Source: Deltaproteobacteria bacterium (GTDB taxonomy: Bacteria; Myxococcota_A; UBA9160; UBA6930). Taken from it: a DNA stretch of 64,000 nucleotides. Within the stretch, counting starts at the first letter, position 1, and each line of letters opens with the position of its first letter. The stretch is from assembly GCA_016875395.1 (NCBI GenBank), contig VGRF01000005.1, forward strand, positions 1 through 64,000, read 5' to 3'. The position numbers and the translations under genes were made by a program. Below the pieces are notes generated by a model. That model had not been told where the DNA came from. It searched no databases and was given only the letters and a program-made list of their open reading frames with translations. Shown piece by piece: positions 36,314-43,646 of this stretch.

Positions 36314-38073
36314 GCGCACGCCTCCGCCGCGGCGTCCTGCGCCACGCGCGCGAGCGCGCGAAACGCGGTGACGTTCGCTGCTGGATCCACGGGCACTTCG
36401 ATCACCGAGACGCCGCCGCGCGCGAGCGACGTCTTCAGCGCCGCGCGGAAGTGCTCCCACGAGCCGACGCGCTCCCACTCGATTCCGAACAGCTCGCTCG
36501 CCTTTCGGAGCGGCAGGCCATGAGGCGTGTGGAAGAGGCGCTCGAACGCGATGGACTCGCGGTGCTCGGCGATCGGCAGGAAGGAGAAGATTCCGCCGCC
36601 GCCGTTCTCGATCAGCACGATCGTGAGATCGCGCGCGTCGCGCACCGCGGCGAGGCCGCCGAGATCGTGCAGGAACGCGAGGTCGCCGGTGAGCAGCGCG
36701 ACCGGGCCGGGCCACGCAGCGGACGCGCCGAGTGCGGTCGAGGTCACGCCGTCGATGCCGTTTGCGCCTCGGTTGACGAGTACGCGCAAGCGCCGAGAGG
36801 AGGCCGGCGCGAACGCGTCGACGTCGCGGACCGGCATGCTGTTCGAGAGGGCGAGCAGCGCGCCATCCGGCAGCGCGGCGGCGAGCTCGCGCGCGAGGTG
36901 CGGCTCGAGCAGCGCAGCCTCGGCGTCGAGCGCGTGCGCCACCGCGGCTTGCGCGGCGCGCTCGGCGTTCGCGAACGCGCTCTGCCAGCGGCTTACCCGC
37001 GCGCGATCACCGAGCGCGTCCGCGGCATGGGTGAGAAGCGCCCCGGGATCACTCGCGCTGCGCGCGGTCGCGAGGCGGCTCACGTCGCTGAAGCGCGCCG
37101 CGGAGTCGATCAGCCAATAGTCACTCGGCGCATGCGACTCGAGCCAAACCCGCAGCGCCTTGCTCGTGGGCGCGCTGCCGAGGCGCAGCACCGCGCGCGG
37201 TGCGTGGGCGCGCGCGAACGCGCCGTCGCGTAAATACAGCTCGTAGGCGGCGGCGACGTTCGCGCTCTCGACGTGTGCGCCGAAGCGAAGCTGTGATGCG
37301 GCGTCGGCGAGCACGGGCCAGCCCGACGCGCGCGAAAAACGCACCGCCGCGTCCGCGAGATCGCTCTGCAGCGGCAGGGGCCCCGCGACGATCACGCCGC
37401 GCTCTTCGCGCCGTGTGAGTGCGGCGAGCGCGTCGATCTCGGCGAGCGACGGCGACGGGAGATCGTTGCGCGCGAGCACGTTTTCGCTCGCGAGCGGCGC
37501 AAGTGGCGCGAGTCCGTGCGGCGGTGTGAGCGGTTCGCGCAGCGGCCAGTTGAGATGCACGGGGCCCGGGTTCGCGCCCTGCGCGTGGGCGAGTGCGCGG
37601 TTGGCCACGCTGCGCGCGACGCGCTCGGCCGCAGCGCCCGCCTCGGGCAGCGGCAGCTCGTGGAACCAGCGAACGTGGCTCCCGTAGAGCCGCACCTGAT
37701 CGATCGTCTGCCCCGCGTCGCAGTCGCGCAGTTCCGGCGGCCGATCCGCGCTGAGCACGATCAGCGGCGTGCCGCCGTAGTGCGCCTCGATCACGGCGGG
37801 GAAGTAGTTCGCCGCCGCGGTGCCGGACGTACACAAGAGCAGCGTCGGCGCGCCGGACGCCATCGCGAGGCCGCGCGCGAAGAATCCGGCGGAGCGTTCG
37901 TCGAGCTGCACGAAGATGCGCAGCCCGAGCGGCTCGCAGCGCAGCGCGGCGACCGCGAGCGGCGCGCTGCGCGATCCCGGCGAGAGCACGCAGTGGCGCA
38001 CGCCGCCCGCGACGAGCGCGCGGAAGAACTCCGCCGTCATCGTTGCGGTGGCGGCGGGATCAGCCGCGCGCAT
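36310..38073 (-). CDS. menD: SEPHCHC synthase (thiamine diphosphate enzyme)
   Basis: The 587-residue ThDP enzyme condenses 2-oxoglutarate with isochorismate. Features are LSPGSRSAPLAVAAL near residue 33, the catalytic glutamate in QLDERSAGFFARGLA, and the C-terminal ThDP/metal-binding LLTGDLAFLHDLGGL with IVLIENGGGGIFSFLP. The ATG at 38073 is preferred and overlaps menF by 14 bases; the downstream ATG at 38040 is possible. Confidence 0.95.
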   Translation of the reverse strand: MRAADPAATATMTAEFFRALVAGGVRHCVLSPGSRSAPLAVAALRCEPLGLRIFVQLDERSAGFFARGLAMASGAPTLLLCTSGTAAANYFPAVIEAHYGGTPLIVLSADRPPELRDCDAGQTIDQVRLYGSHVRWFHELPLPEAGAAAERVARSVANRALAHAQGANPGPVHLNWPLREPLTPPHGLAPLAPLASENVLARNDLPSPSLAEIDALAALTRREERGVIVAGPLPLQSDLADAAVRFSRASGWPVLADAASQLRFGAHVESANVAAAYELYLRDGAFARAHAPRAVLRLGSAPTSKALRVWLESHAPSDYWLIDSAARFSDVSRLATARSASDPGALLTHAADALGDRARVSRWQSAFANAERAAQAAVAHALDAEAALLEPHLARELAAALPDGALLALSNSMPVRDVDAFAPASSRRLRVLVNRGANGIDGVTSTALGASAAWPGPVALLTGDLAFLHDLGGLAAVRDARDLTIVLIENGGGGIFSFLPIAEHRESIAFERLFHTPHGLPLRKASELFGIEWERVGSWEHFRAALKTSLARGGVSVIEVPVDPAANVTAFRALARVAQDAAAEACA

Positions 38074-39487
38074 GCGACGTCTCGCGCAGCGCGTGAAACA
38101 CGGTGCGCAGCTTGAGGCGCGTCTCGCGCTGCTCGGCCGCCGGCTGCGAGCCGGCCACGATGCCTGCGCCGGCGTAGAGACGCGCGTGCTCTCCGCGCAG
38201 CAGCGCGCAGCGCAGCGCGACGAACAGCTCGCCGTCGCCGCGCGCATCCTGCCAGCCGATCGCGCCCGCGTACCAGCCGCGCTCGAGCGGCTCGTTCGCC
38301 GCGAGCCAGCGCGCGGCGGCTTCGCGCGGCGCGCCCGCGACGGCGGGCGAAGGGTGGAGGCGCGCGGCGAGGTCGAGAGCGCTCGCGTACGCGCTCGGGG
38401 CGAGCCGCCCGCACACGCGCGTTTCGAGATGCTCCACGTCGCCGGCGGCGAGCGGACGCGGGGCCGCGGGCTCGCTCAGCGCGTCGCACAGGGGCGCGAG
38501 CGCGCTGCGCAGCGACGCCACCACGTGCTCGTGCTCTGCGCGTTCCTTCGCGCTGGCGAAGAGCGTGGAGCGCGCGCGTGAATCGCGCGCCGCGCTGCGC
38601 CCGCGCCGCGCGGAGCCTGCGAGCGCCTGCGCCTCCACCACGCCGCCCGCGAGGCGCACGAGCAGCTCGGGTGTCGTGCCGAGAAACGCGGGCCCGCGGC
38701 GCTCGAACGATGCGTGAGGAGCGAGCGCGAACGTCGCGCCGCGGGGATGCGTCGCGCGCAGCGCGCGCAGGATGTGCGCGACCGGCGCGCGCACGCCGCG
38801 GCAATCGATCGCGCGCGCGACGACGAGCTTGTCGATCTCGCCCTTCGCGATCGCATCGAGTGCCTCCGACACGAGTCGCCGATAGCCGCGCGCGGGCCGC
38901 AACAAGCGCAGCGGGCTCGCGTCGCTCCGAGCGGGCGGCTGCGAGTGCGCCGCCGCGTGAGCCCACGCCTCGGCCTCGGCGCGCGCCGCGTCGAGCGCAG
39001 CGAGCGCGACCTCGCGCGGGTCGCCGGGCTCGATGCGAGTCGACCACGCGAGCCGCGCGCCGCGCGGGTCGCGGGCGAGGAGCGCGCGCGGCAGCACGAA
39101 GCGGCAGCTTCCGAATGCGCGCCACGGGCCGTCCTCGCGTGGCGCTTCGTGCGCGAAGGCGAAGCCGCCCACCCAGCGCGCATCGGCGCCCGGCGCGGCG
39201 TGAGTGCGCGCCGCCTGCTCGCGCAGCTGCGCGCTCGCGAGCTCGAGCCGATCCGCGCCATCACTCTCGACCACGGCGCTGGCGCCGAGCGCTGCGAGCG
39301 CGACCGATGCGCAGGGGCGCTCGAGCATGAAGCGCTCCTCGGCGCGCGCTGCGGAGAAGGCGTGCGTCGAGTCGAACGCGGCTTCGTGCGCCGCGAGCGC
39401 GCGGCCCGCGACGACGAGCTGCGCGAGGCCGCTCGCGCGCGCCGCGGCGAGCGCGGCGTCGACACACCGTTCGCCCGCATCGCTCAC
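38060..39487 (-). CDS. menF: isochorismate synthase
   Basis: The 475-residue chorismate-utilising enzyme makes isochorismate, the committed step. The general-base lysine lies in GEIDKLVVARAI near residue 280. Further marks are LGTTPELLVRL, ALAGSARRG, AKERAEHEHVV, HLETRVCGRL, LHPSPAVAGAPR and ERGWYAGAIGW. The first 150 residues are less conserved, as in other MenF. The GTG start overlaps the menG stop (GTGA). Confidence 0.9.
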   Translation of the reverse strand: MSDAGERCVDAALAAARASGLAQLVVAGRALAAHEAAFDSTHAFSAARAEERFMLERPCASVALAALGASAVVESDGADRLELASAQLREQAARTHAAPGADARWVGGFAFAHEAPREDGPWRAFGSCRFVLPRALLARDPRGARLAWSTRIEPGDPREVALAALDAARAEAEAWAHAAAHSQPPARSDASPLRLLRPARGYRRLVSEALDAIAKGEIDKLVVARAIDCRGVRAPVAHILRALRATHPRGATFALAPHASFERRGPAFLGTTPELLVRLAGGVVEAQALAGSARRGRSAARDSRARSTLFASAKERAEHEHVVASLRSALAPLCDALSEPAAPRPLAAGDVEHLETRVCGRLAPSAYASALDLAARLHPSPAVAGAPREAAARWLAANEPLERGWYAGAIGWQDARGDGELFVALRCALLRGEHARLYAGAGIVAGSQPAAEQRETRLKLRTVFHALRETSHARG

Positions 39488-40185
39488 GACTTGCGCTCCG
39501 CGATCACGAGCTGTGCGGCTCCGAACAGGAACCTGCGCTTGCGCAGCGCGGTGAAGCCCGCGCGCTCGATCATCGCGAGTAGCTCCGCTTCGGGCGGCAG
39601 GTACGAAGTGGACTCCGGCAGGTAGCGGTAGGCCGCGCGGTCGGAGAGCAGCGCGCCGATCAGCGGCACGACGCGATCGAAGTAAAACGAATGGCCCGTT
39701 CGCACGAAGCGCGAACGCGGACGATCGACCTCGAGGATCGCGAGCCGACCGCCGGGCCGAAGCACGCGTGCGCACTCCGCGAGAACCGGTTCGAGCGAGA
39801 TGAAATTGCGCAGCGCGAAGCCGCAAGTGAGCGCACTCGCGCCGCCGCTCGCGAACGGGAGCGCGAGCGCGTCGCCCTGCACGAGCGTCGCGCCGACCTC
39901 GCGCTCGCTCGCGCGGCGCAGCATCTCGCGCGCGAAGTCCACGCCGACGACGCGAGCTCCGCGCCTGGCGGCCAGCTCGCAAAGATCGCCCGTGCCGCAC
40001 GCGAGGTCGATTACGAGATCGCCCGGGCCGACGGCGATCGCGCTCAGCGCGGTGCGGCGCCAGCGCAGGTCGAGACCGAACGTGAGCAAGCGATTCATGA
40101 GGTCGTAGCGAGGAGCGATGCGATCGAACATCGACTGCACGAAGCGCCGCTTCGTTTCGGGCGTGGGAATGCTCACGGGCTTCAT
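39484..40185 (-). CDS. menG: demethylmenaquinone methyltransferase
   Basis: The 233-residue UbiE/MenG-type SAM methyltransferase carries out the last step of menaquinone synthesis. N-terminal FDRIAPRYDLMNRLLTFGLD, SAM motif VIDLACGTGDLCELA, CGFALRNF and LRPGGRLAILEVDRP are all characteristic. Since only a naphthoquinone pathway is visible here, MenG is the better name than UbiE. ATGA overlap with the regulator upstream. Confidence 0.9.
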   Translation of the reverse strand: MKPVSIPTPETKRRFVQSMFDRIAPRYDLMNRLLTFGLDLRWRRTALSAIAVGPGDLVIDLACGTGDLCELAARRGARVVGVDFAREMLRRASEREVGATLVQGDALALPFASGGASALTCGFALRNFISLEPVLAECARVLRPGGRLAILEVDRPRSRFVRTGHSFYFDRVVPLIGALLSDRAAYRYLPESTSYLPPEAELLAMIERAGFTALRKRRFLFGAAQLVIAERKS

Positions 40186-40961
40186 CGCCACGAAATCTCG
40201 AGCTGCCCGGAGGTAGCGGCCCGAAGCGCGTCCTCCACCGCGCGCGCCTCGCCGACATCCGAGAGACGCGCGAGCGCGCGGCGCACGAGCGTGTTGTGGA
40301 AGTGCAGCGCGACGAGCCGCGTGGCCTCGGGCAGCAGCTGGCGGAGGAGCGCCGCGAGGTCGAGCGGCGGCACGCTCGGCGATTCCGCAGCGGCGCGCGC
40401 GCGTTGCTCGAAGATCGCGATCGCGCGATCGGCGGTGGTTTCGGTCGCGCGCGCGTGTTCGCTGGAGAGCGCGAGCAGCTCCTGGAGGGGCATGCCCGAG
40501 CTGAAGATCACCAGCGCCGCGCGGCACATGCCGAGGTCGGACTCGCTGAAGCGCTCCTCGCCGTCGATCGCGACGGGCTGCAGCAGGCCGGTGCGCTGCA
40601 CCACACCGAGGATCGGCTCCGAGATGCCGGACAGCGCGGCGAGCTCTGCGCGCGTATAGGTGCGCTCGCCGACGCCCTCTGTCAGCAGGGCGCTCAGCAG
40701 CTGCGGCGTGGCGGACTTCCGGCCGCGGCGTGCGCCGCGCGGGCGGCCCGGCTGCTTCGCGAGCTGACCGATCTGCTCGAGCTTGAAGCCGCTACGCGCG
40801 AGCTTCTGGATCTCGCGCAGCCGCGCGAGGTGCTCGTGGCCGTAATAAGCGACGCGCCCAGCGTGCGTGGGCGGCGCGAGCAGGCCGCGGCGCTGATAGA
40901 AGCGCACGGTGTCGACGTTCACGCCCGCGGCCGTCGCCAGCTCTTCTACTCGGTATCGCAT
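40182..40961 (-). CDS. MerR family regulator, first gene of the men operon
   Basis: The 259-residue regulator has an N-terminal MerR winged helix (YRVEELATAAGVNVDTVRFYQ, with RRGLL and GRVAYYGHEHLARL). From about residue 98 a second winged-helix-like unit follows (YTRAELAALSGISEPILGVV), with a helical C-terminus. No cysteine metal site or B12-binding motif is visible, so the effector is unknown. It overlaps menG by four bases and sits directly behind a promoter with a dyad, so it likely controls its own operon. Confidence 0.85.
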   Translation of the reverse strand: MRYRVEELATAAGVNVDTVRFYQRRGLLAPPTHAGRVAYYGHEHLARLREIQKLARSGFKLEQIGQLAKQPGRPRGARRGRKSATPQLLSALLTEGVGERTYTRAELAALSGISEPILGVVQRTGLLQPVAIDGEERFSESDLGMCRAALVIFSSGMPLQELLALSSEHARATETTADRAIAIFEQRARAAAESPSVPPLDLAALLRQLLPEATRLVALHFHNTLVRRALARLSDVGEARAVEDALRAATSGQLEISWR

Positions 40962-40969
40962 GAGCAGTG

Positions 40970-40998
40970 TCTATAGGAGTAGATACTCTCATGGTCAA
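40970..40998 (-). promoter_or_regulatory. sigma-70-like promoter of the men operon, near-leaderless
   Basis: On the minus strand TTGACC (40993-40998) and TATAGA (40970-40975) are separated by exactly 17 bases. The -10 box ends 8 bases before the MerR ATG at 40961, so transcription should start within a few bases of the start codon. No Shine-Dalgarno can fit. Confidence 0.7.
40977..40988. promoter_or_regulatory. MerR-type operator dyad in the promoter spacer
   Basis: GAGTA-GA-TACTC is a perfect 5-bp inverted repeat, extended by one wobble pair, lying wholly between -35 and -10. MerR regulators bind just such dyads. A 17-base spacer is optimal without distortion, which would favour repression over the twist-activated mode seen with 19-20 bases. 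Confidence 0.55.
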
Positions 40999-41048
40999 GC
41001 CTAAGCTCCGACGGTGGTCGCGAGTGAGGTCTGAGAAATCGGCGCGGC

Positions 41049-42206
41049 CTACATCCACGCGTCGTCGCCGAGGCCGAGCTTCGGCCACGGGCCGGAACAA
41101 ATCGGCTGGCAGTTGCCGACGCCTTCTCCGCCGCCGACCGGGTCGATCACGCGCACCGCGGTGTCCCGGATCTGGTGGAGGCGGCGCGCTGTCGCGGGCT
41201 CGCTGCAGTCGAGGATGCGCTCGCCGTCGAGGTGGCTCGGGCCGCGCCACTCGCCGTGGTGGTGCCCGTCAAAGCCGAAGTAGAGGCCCGCGCCGAGCTG
41301 AACGCCGGTGTCGCTCAGCACTTCGAGCGTGATCGGCCGCTCGCGGCCGTCGGCGGTGCGCGCGAGCACGCGGCCTCCGAGCAGGCGGCGATTGCGCGGG
41401 TCGAAGCGCAGCTCGGGTGTCAGGTCGACGAGCGCTTCTTCGCGCCCGTCCGCGTGCTCGACCTTCGCGGTGACGTGCTTCTGCGTGAAGCCCGCGCCTT
41501 CGATCAGCGTGTAGTGGAGGAACAGGCCGTAGCGAGATCCGTCCGCGCGGGTGAGCAGGGAGGGGCACCAGATCATCTGAAAGCCGAAGCCGGGCGGAAT
41601 CGCAGGACGCGGCTTCGTGTCGGTGGGCGGCGTGCCTACGTCGTAGCGCACGCCCCACGAGTGATCGCGCGTCGAGACCCAGCTGTTAGGCGACATCTCG
41701 ATGCGGCGGCCGTCGAGCTCGATCCAGCCCGCGCAGGTCCCGATCTGGTGGTATCGCACGAGCTCCGCCGACGCGCGGAAGTCGTGGCGCATGAACGTGC
41801 GCTCCTCGACCGCGGGATTCAGCGCGGCTTCGAACAGCCAGTCGAACGCGAGCGGCTGGCACGAGTTGGCCTCGAGGCGGAAGCGAATCTTGCGGAGCGG
41901 CTCCACGACTTCGTAATGGATCGGCCCCGCGAACGTGCGCGATGGATCCGCCGCGAGCTCGCGGCTCGCGCGCACCGTGAGCTGCTCCTTGCCGCGCGAG
42001 AGCGCCGCGTAGGCGTCCATCACGTTGCGGTTCGTGTACTTGCCGAGCCCGAAGCCGAGCTGCAGCGAGCCGTCGCGCGCCATCGCCATCGCGCACACCT
42101 TCTCGGTCCACGCGGGATCGCTCGTGCCCACGTGCGCGAAAGTCTCCGCGACTTGGTGCGTGAAGGACTCGTCGGCGGGAAGGATGGGTCCGATCGGATT
42201 CGTCAT
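41049..42206 (-). CDS. AttH/CrtC-like lipocalin-fold protein, function unknown
   Basis: The 385-residue protein has a duplicated beta-rich layout. The segment SPNSWVSTRDHSWGVRYDVG (residues about 170-189) resembles the W-x-RDHSWG core of AttH/CrtC hydroxyneurosporene-synthase-like proteins and DUF7064/7065 families. No signal peptide or membrane segment. Members are common near lipid and steroid catabolic genes; the APH-like kinase next upstream fits that, but activity is unknown. Confidence 0.6.
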   Translation of the reverse strand: MTNPIGPILPADESFTHQVAETFAHVGTSDPAWTEKVCAMAMARDGSLQLGFGLGKYTNRNVMDAYAALSRGKEQLTVRASRELAADPSRTFAGPIHYEVVEPLRKIRFRLEANSCQPLAFDWLFEAALNPAVEERTFMRHDFRASAELVRYHQIGTCAGWIELDGRRIEMSPNSWVSTRDHSWGVRYDVGTPPTDTKPRPAIPPGFGFQMIWCPSLLTRADGSRYGLFLHYTLIEGAGFTQKHVTAKVEHADGREEALVDLTPELRFDPRNRRLLGGRVLARTADGRERPITLEVLSDTGVQLGAGLYFGFDGHHHGEWRGPSHLDGERILDCSEPATARRLHQIRDTAVRVIDPVGGGEGVGNCQPICSGPWPKLGLGDDAWM

Positions 42207-42226
42207 GGGTGCTCCAGCTTCGAAAC

Positions 42227-42317
42227 GCGCACAGGGGACGTACGCGCACCTTTACGTGTGAAAGTGCACGTACGTCCCAGGTGCGCGCTTTCGTGCACGT
42301 ACGTCCCCAGTGCGCGC
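42227..42317. repeat. REP-like palindromic cluster, three arm copies
   Basis: GGGGACGTACGCGCACC (42234-42250) is inverted at 42261-42277 (AAAGTGCACGTACGTCCC) around a loop, and the right arm recurs directly at 42291-42307 (TCGTGCACGTACGTCCCC). Each arm is followed or preceded by a GTGCGCG block. This is the GGGGACGTAC-type palindrome seen in REP elements of RAYT transposases. It separates two same-strand genes. Confidence 0.7.
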
Positions 42318-42318
42318 G

Positions 42319-43419
42319 CTAGCGCCAGTACGCGCCGCTCAGCATCTGCTCGAGCAGCGGGCGGTGCGGGATCGTGGCGTCGAGGTCGGCGGGCCAGGTG
42401 GCTTCGCCGAAGTGCACGGAGCGCGCGTGGATGCGCGCCATGATGATGCCGTGGCGCAGCGCTGCGTAGGCCTCGTACCAGCGCAGGTCGATGCGCTGGC
42501 TTGTTAGGCGCGCGTACTCGGCGGCGACATCCGCGGCGCGCAGGAAGTCGGGCATGCCGGGCAGCTTCGCGCCGACGGCGATCATCTGGAAGAACGCGTG
42601 CATGAACGAGAGCCAGCCGAGATCGAGGCCACGCGGGCCGAGCGCGGCCATCTCCCAGTCGAGCACCGCCGCCGGCGCGAAGCCGTCGTACATCACGTTG
42701 CCGATGCGCGAGTCGCCCCAGCTGATGCGCGCGTCGCCCTCGTCCGCGGGCCAGTGTGCTTCGAGCCACGCGAAGGTGCGCTCGATCAGCGGGTAGCTGC
42801 GGCCCTGGCGCATCCAGTCGTAGAAGCGGCGCTGGTTCTCCACGTGCCGCCGCAGCGCCGTCGCGCCCGGCAGCGCGAGCTCGAGGAACTCCGCGCCCTC
42901 CTTGTTAGGGTCGATCGCGTGCAGGCGCGCGATGGCGGCGATCGTCGCGTTCTGCAGCGCGCGCTGCTCCGCCGCGCTCGCGTCCTTCAGCCAGCTCGTC
43001 ATCGGATACGGCATGATGTCCGGTGGCACACGCCCGCTGACGCGCTCCATCACGAAGAACGGGGAACCGATGCGCGCAGGGTCTTCTTCGAGCCAGCGCA
43101 CGACCGGCACGGGCACGCCACCGCGCGCGGCGAGCTGCATCACGCGGAACTGCTTCGCGAGCTCGTAGCTCGGGAACACGGGCACGTCGCGCGGATCGGG
43201 CGCCACGCGCGCGACGAACGCGCCGCTGCGCTCCGCGCCCGCGTCGCGCCAAGTCGCGTCGAACAGCAGCGTCTCGCTCGACATGCCCGTTCCGCTCGGG
43301 CTGCCGAGCTGCGCGATGCGCGCGCCGGGCAGCTTCTCGCGGAGCCACGCCTCGAGGTGCGTGCGCGTCTGCTCGACGTCGCGTGTGGAACGCTTCGGCG
43401 CCTTGATCTCGTCGGCCAT
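42319..43419 (-). CDS. APH-like phosphotransferase family protein
   Basis: The 366-residue kinase-fold protein belongs to the ACAD10/11-type phosphotransferase branch: SGTGMSSETLLFDA near residue 43, FFVMERVSGRVPPDIMPY near residue 121, catalytic WGDSRIGNVMY and metal DWEMAALGPRGLDLGWL. In the catalytic loop the usual H-x-D is W-G-D, common in this branch. It probably phosphorylates a hydroxylated acyl-CoA or similar metabolite (inference). Confidence 0.85.
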   Translation of the reverse strand: MADEIKAPKRSTRDVEQTRTHLEAWLREKLPGARIAQLGSPSGTGMSSETLLFDATWRDAGAERSGAFVARVAPDPRDVPVFPSYELAKQFRVMQLAARGGVPVPVVRWLEEDPARIGSPFFVMERVSGRVPPDIMPYPMTSWLKDASAAEQRALQNATIAAIARLHAIDPNKEGAEFLELALPGATALRRHVENQRRFYDWMRQGRSYPLIERTFAWLEAHWPADEGDARISWGDSRIGNVMYDGFAPAAVLDWEMAALGPRGLDLGWLSFMHAFFQMIAVGAKLPGMPDFLRAADVAAEYARLTSQRIDLRWYEAYAALRHGIIMARIHARSVHFGEATWPADLDATIPHRPLLEQMLSGAYWR

Positions 43420-43426
43420 CTCTCTC

Positions 43427-43439
43427 CCTAACAGTTAGG
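43427..43439. promoter_or_regulatory. CCTAAC-A-GTTAGG palindrome before the kinase gene
   Basis: A perfect 6-bp dyad with a single central base lies 7 bases upstream of the kinase start, next to its GGGAG Shine-Dalgarno. It may be an operator. It is also built from two head-to-head copies of the GTTAGG core that is over-represented across the window. Confidence 0.35.
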
Positions 43440-43646
43440 CGCCATGCGCCGCGACGAGCGGCAGCGTTGCGTGCGTCGCGAGGCCCACTGAATCGCGCGG
43501 AGTCGCTTCATGCGGGCAACGTACGCCGTCGGCGCGAGCGGAATCCACCGCCGACCCGCCTTGCAAGCGTCGATGGCGCGCAGTTGGCGCGGTAGCGCGC
43601 GTGCGCGTTCTGGCGTTTCCTCGCGTCGCCCACCCGGAGGCCGCGA

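Larger units (their letters stand above)
31078..40998 (-). other. menaquinone biosynthesis operon (merR-menGFDHBACE)
   Basis: Nine genes run leftward from a single promoter at 40970-40998. Seven of the eight junctions overlap, mostly as GTGA or ATGA; only menH-menB leaves a gap (37 bases). Together they encode isochorismate to menaquinone: MenF, MenD, MenH, MenC, MenE, MenB, MenA and the final methylase MenG/UbiE. A DHNA-CoA thioesterase (MenI) and the prenyl diphosphate synthase are not included. A MerR-type regulator is the first gene, so regulator and pathway share one transcript. Confidence 0.9.
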
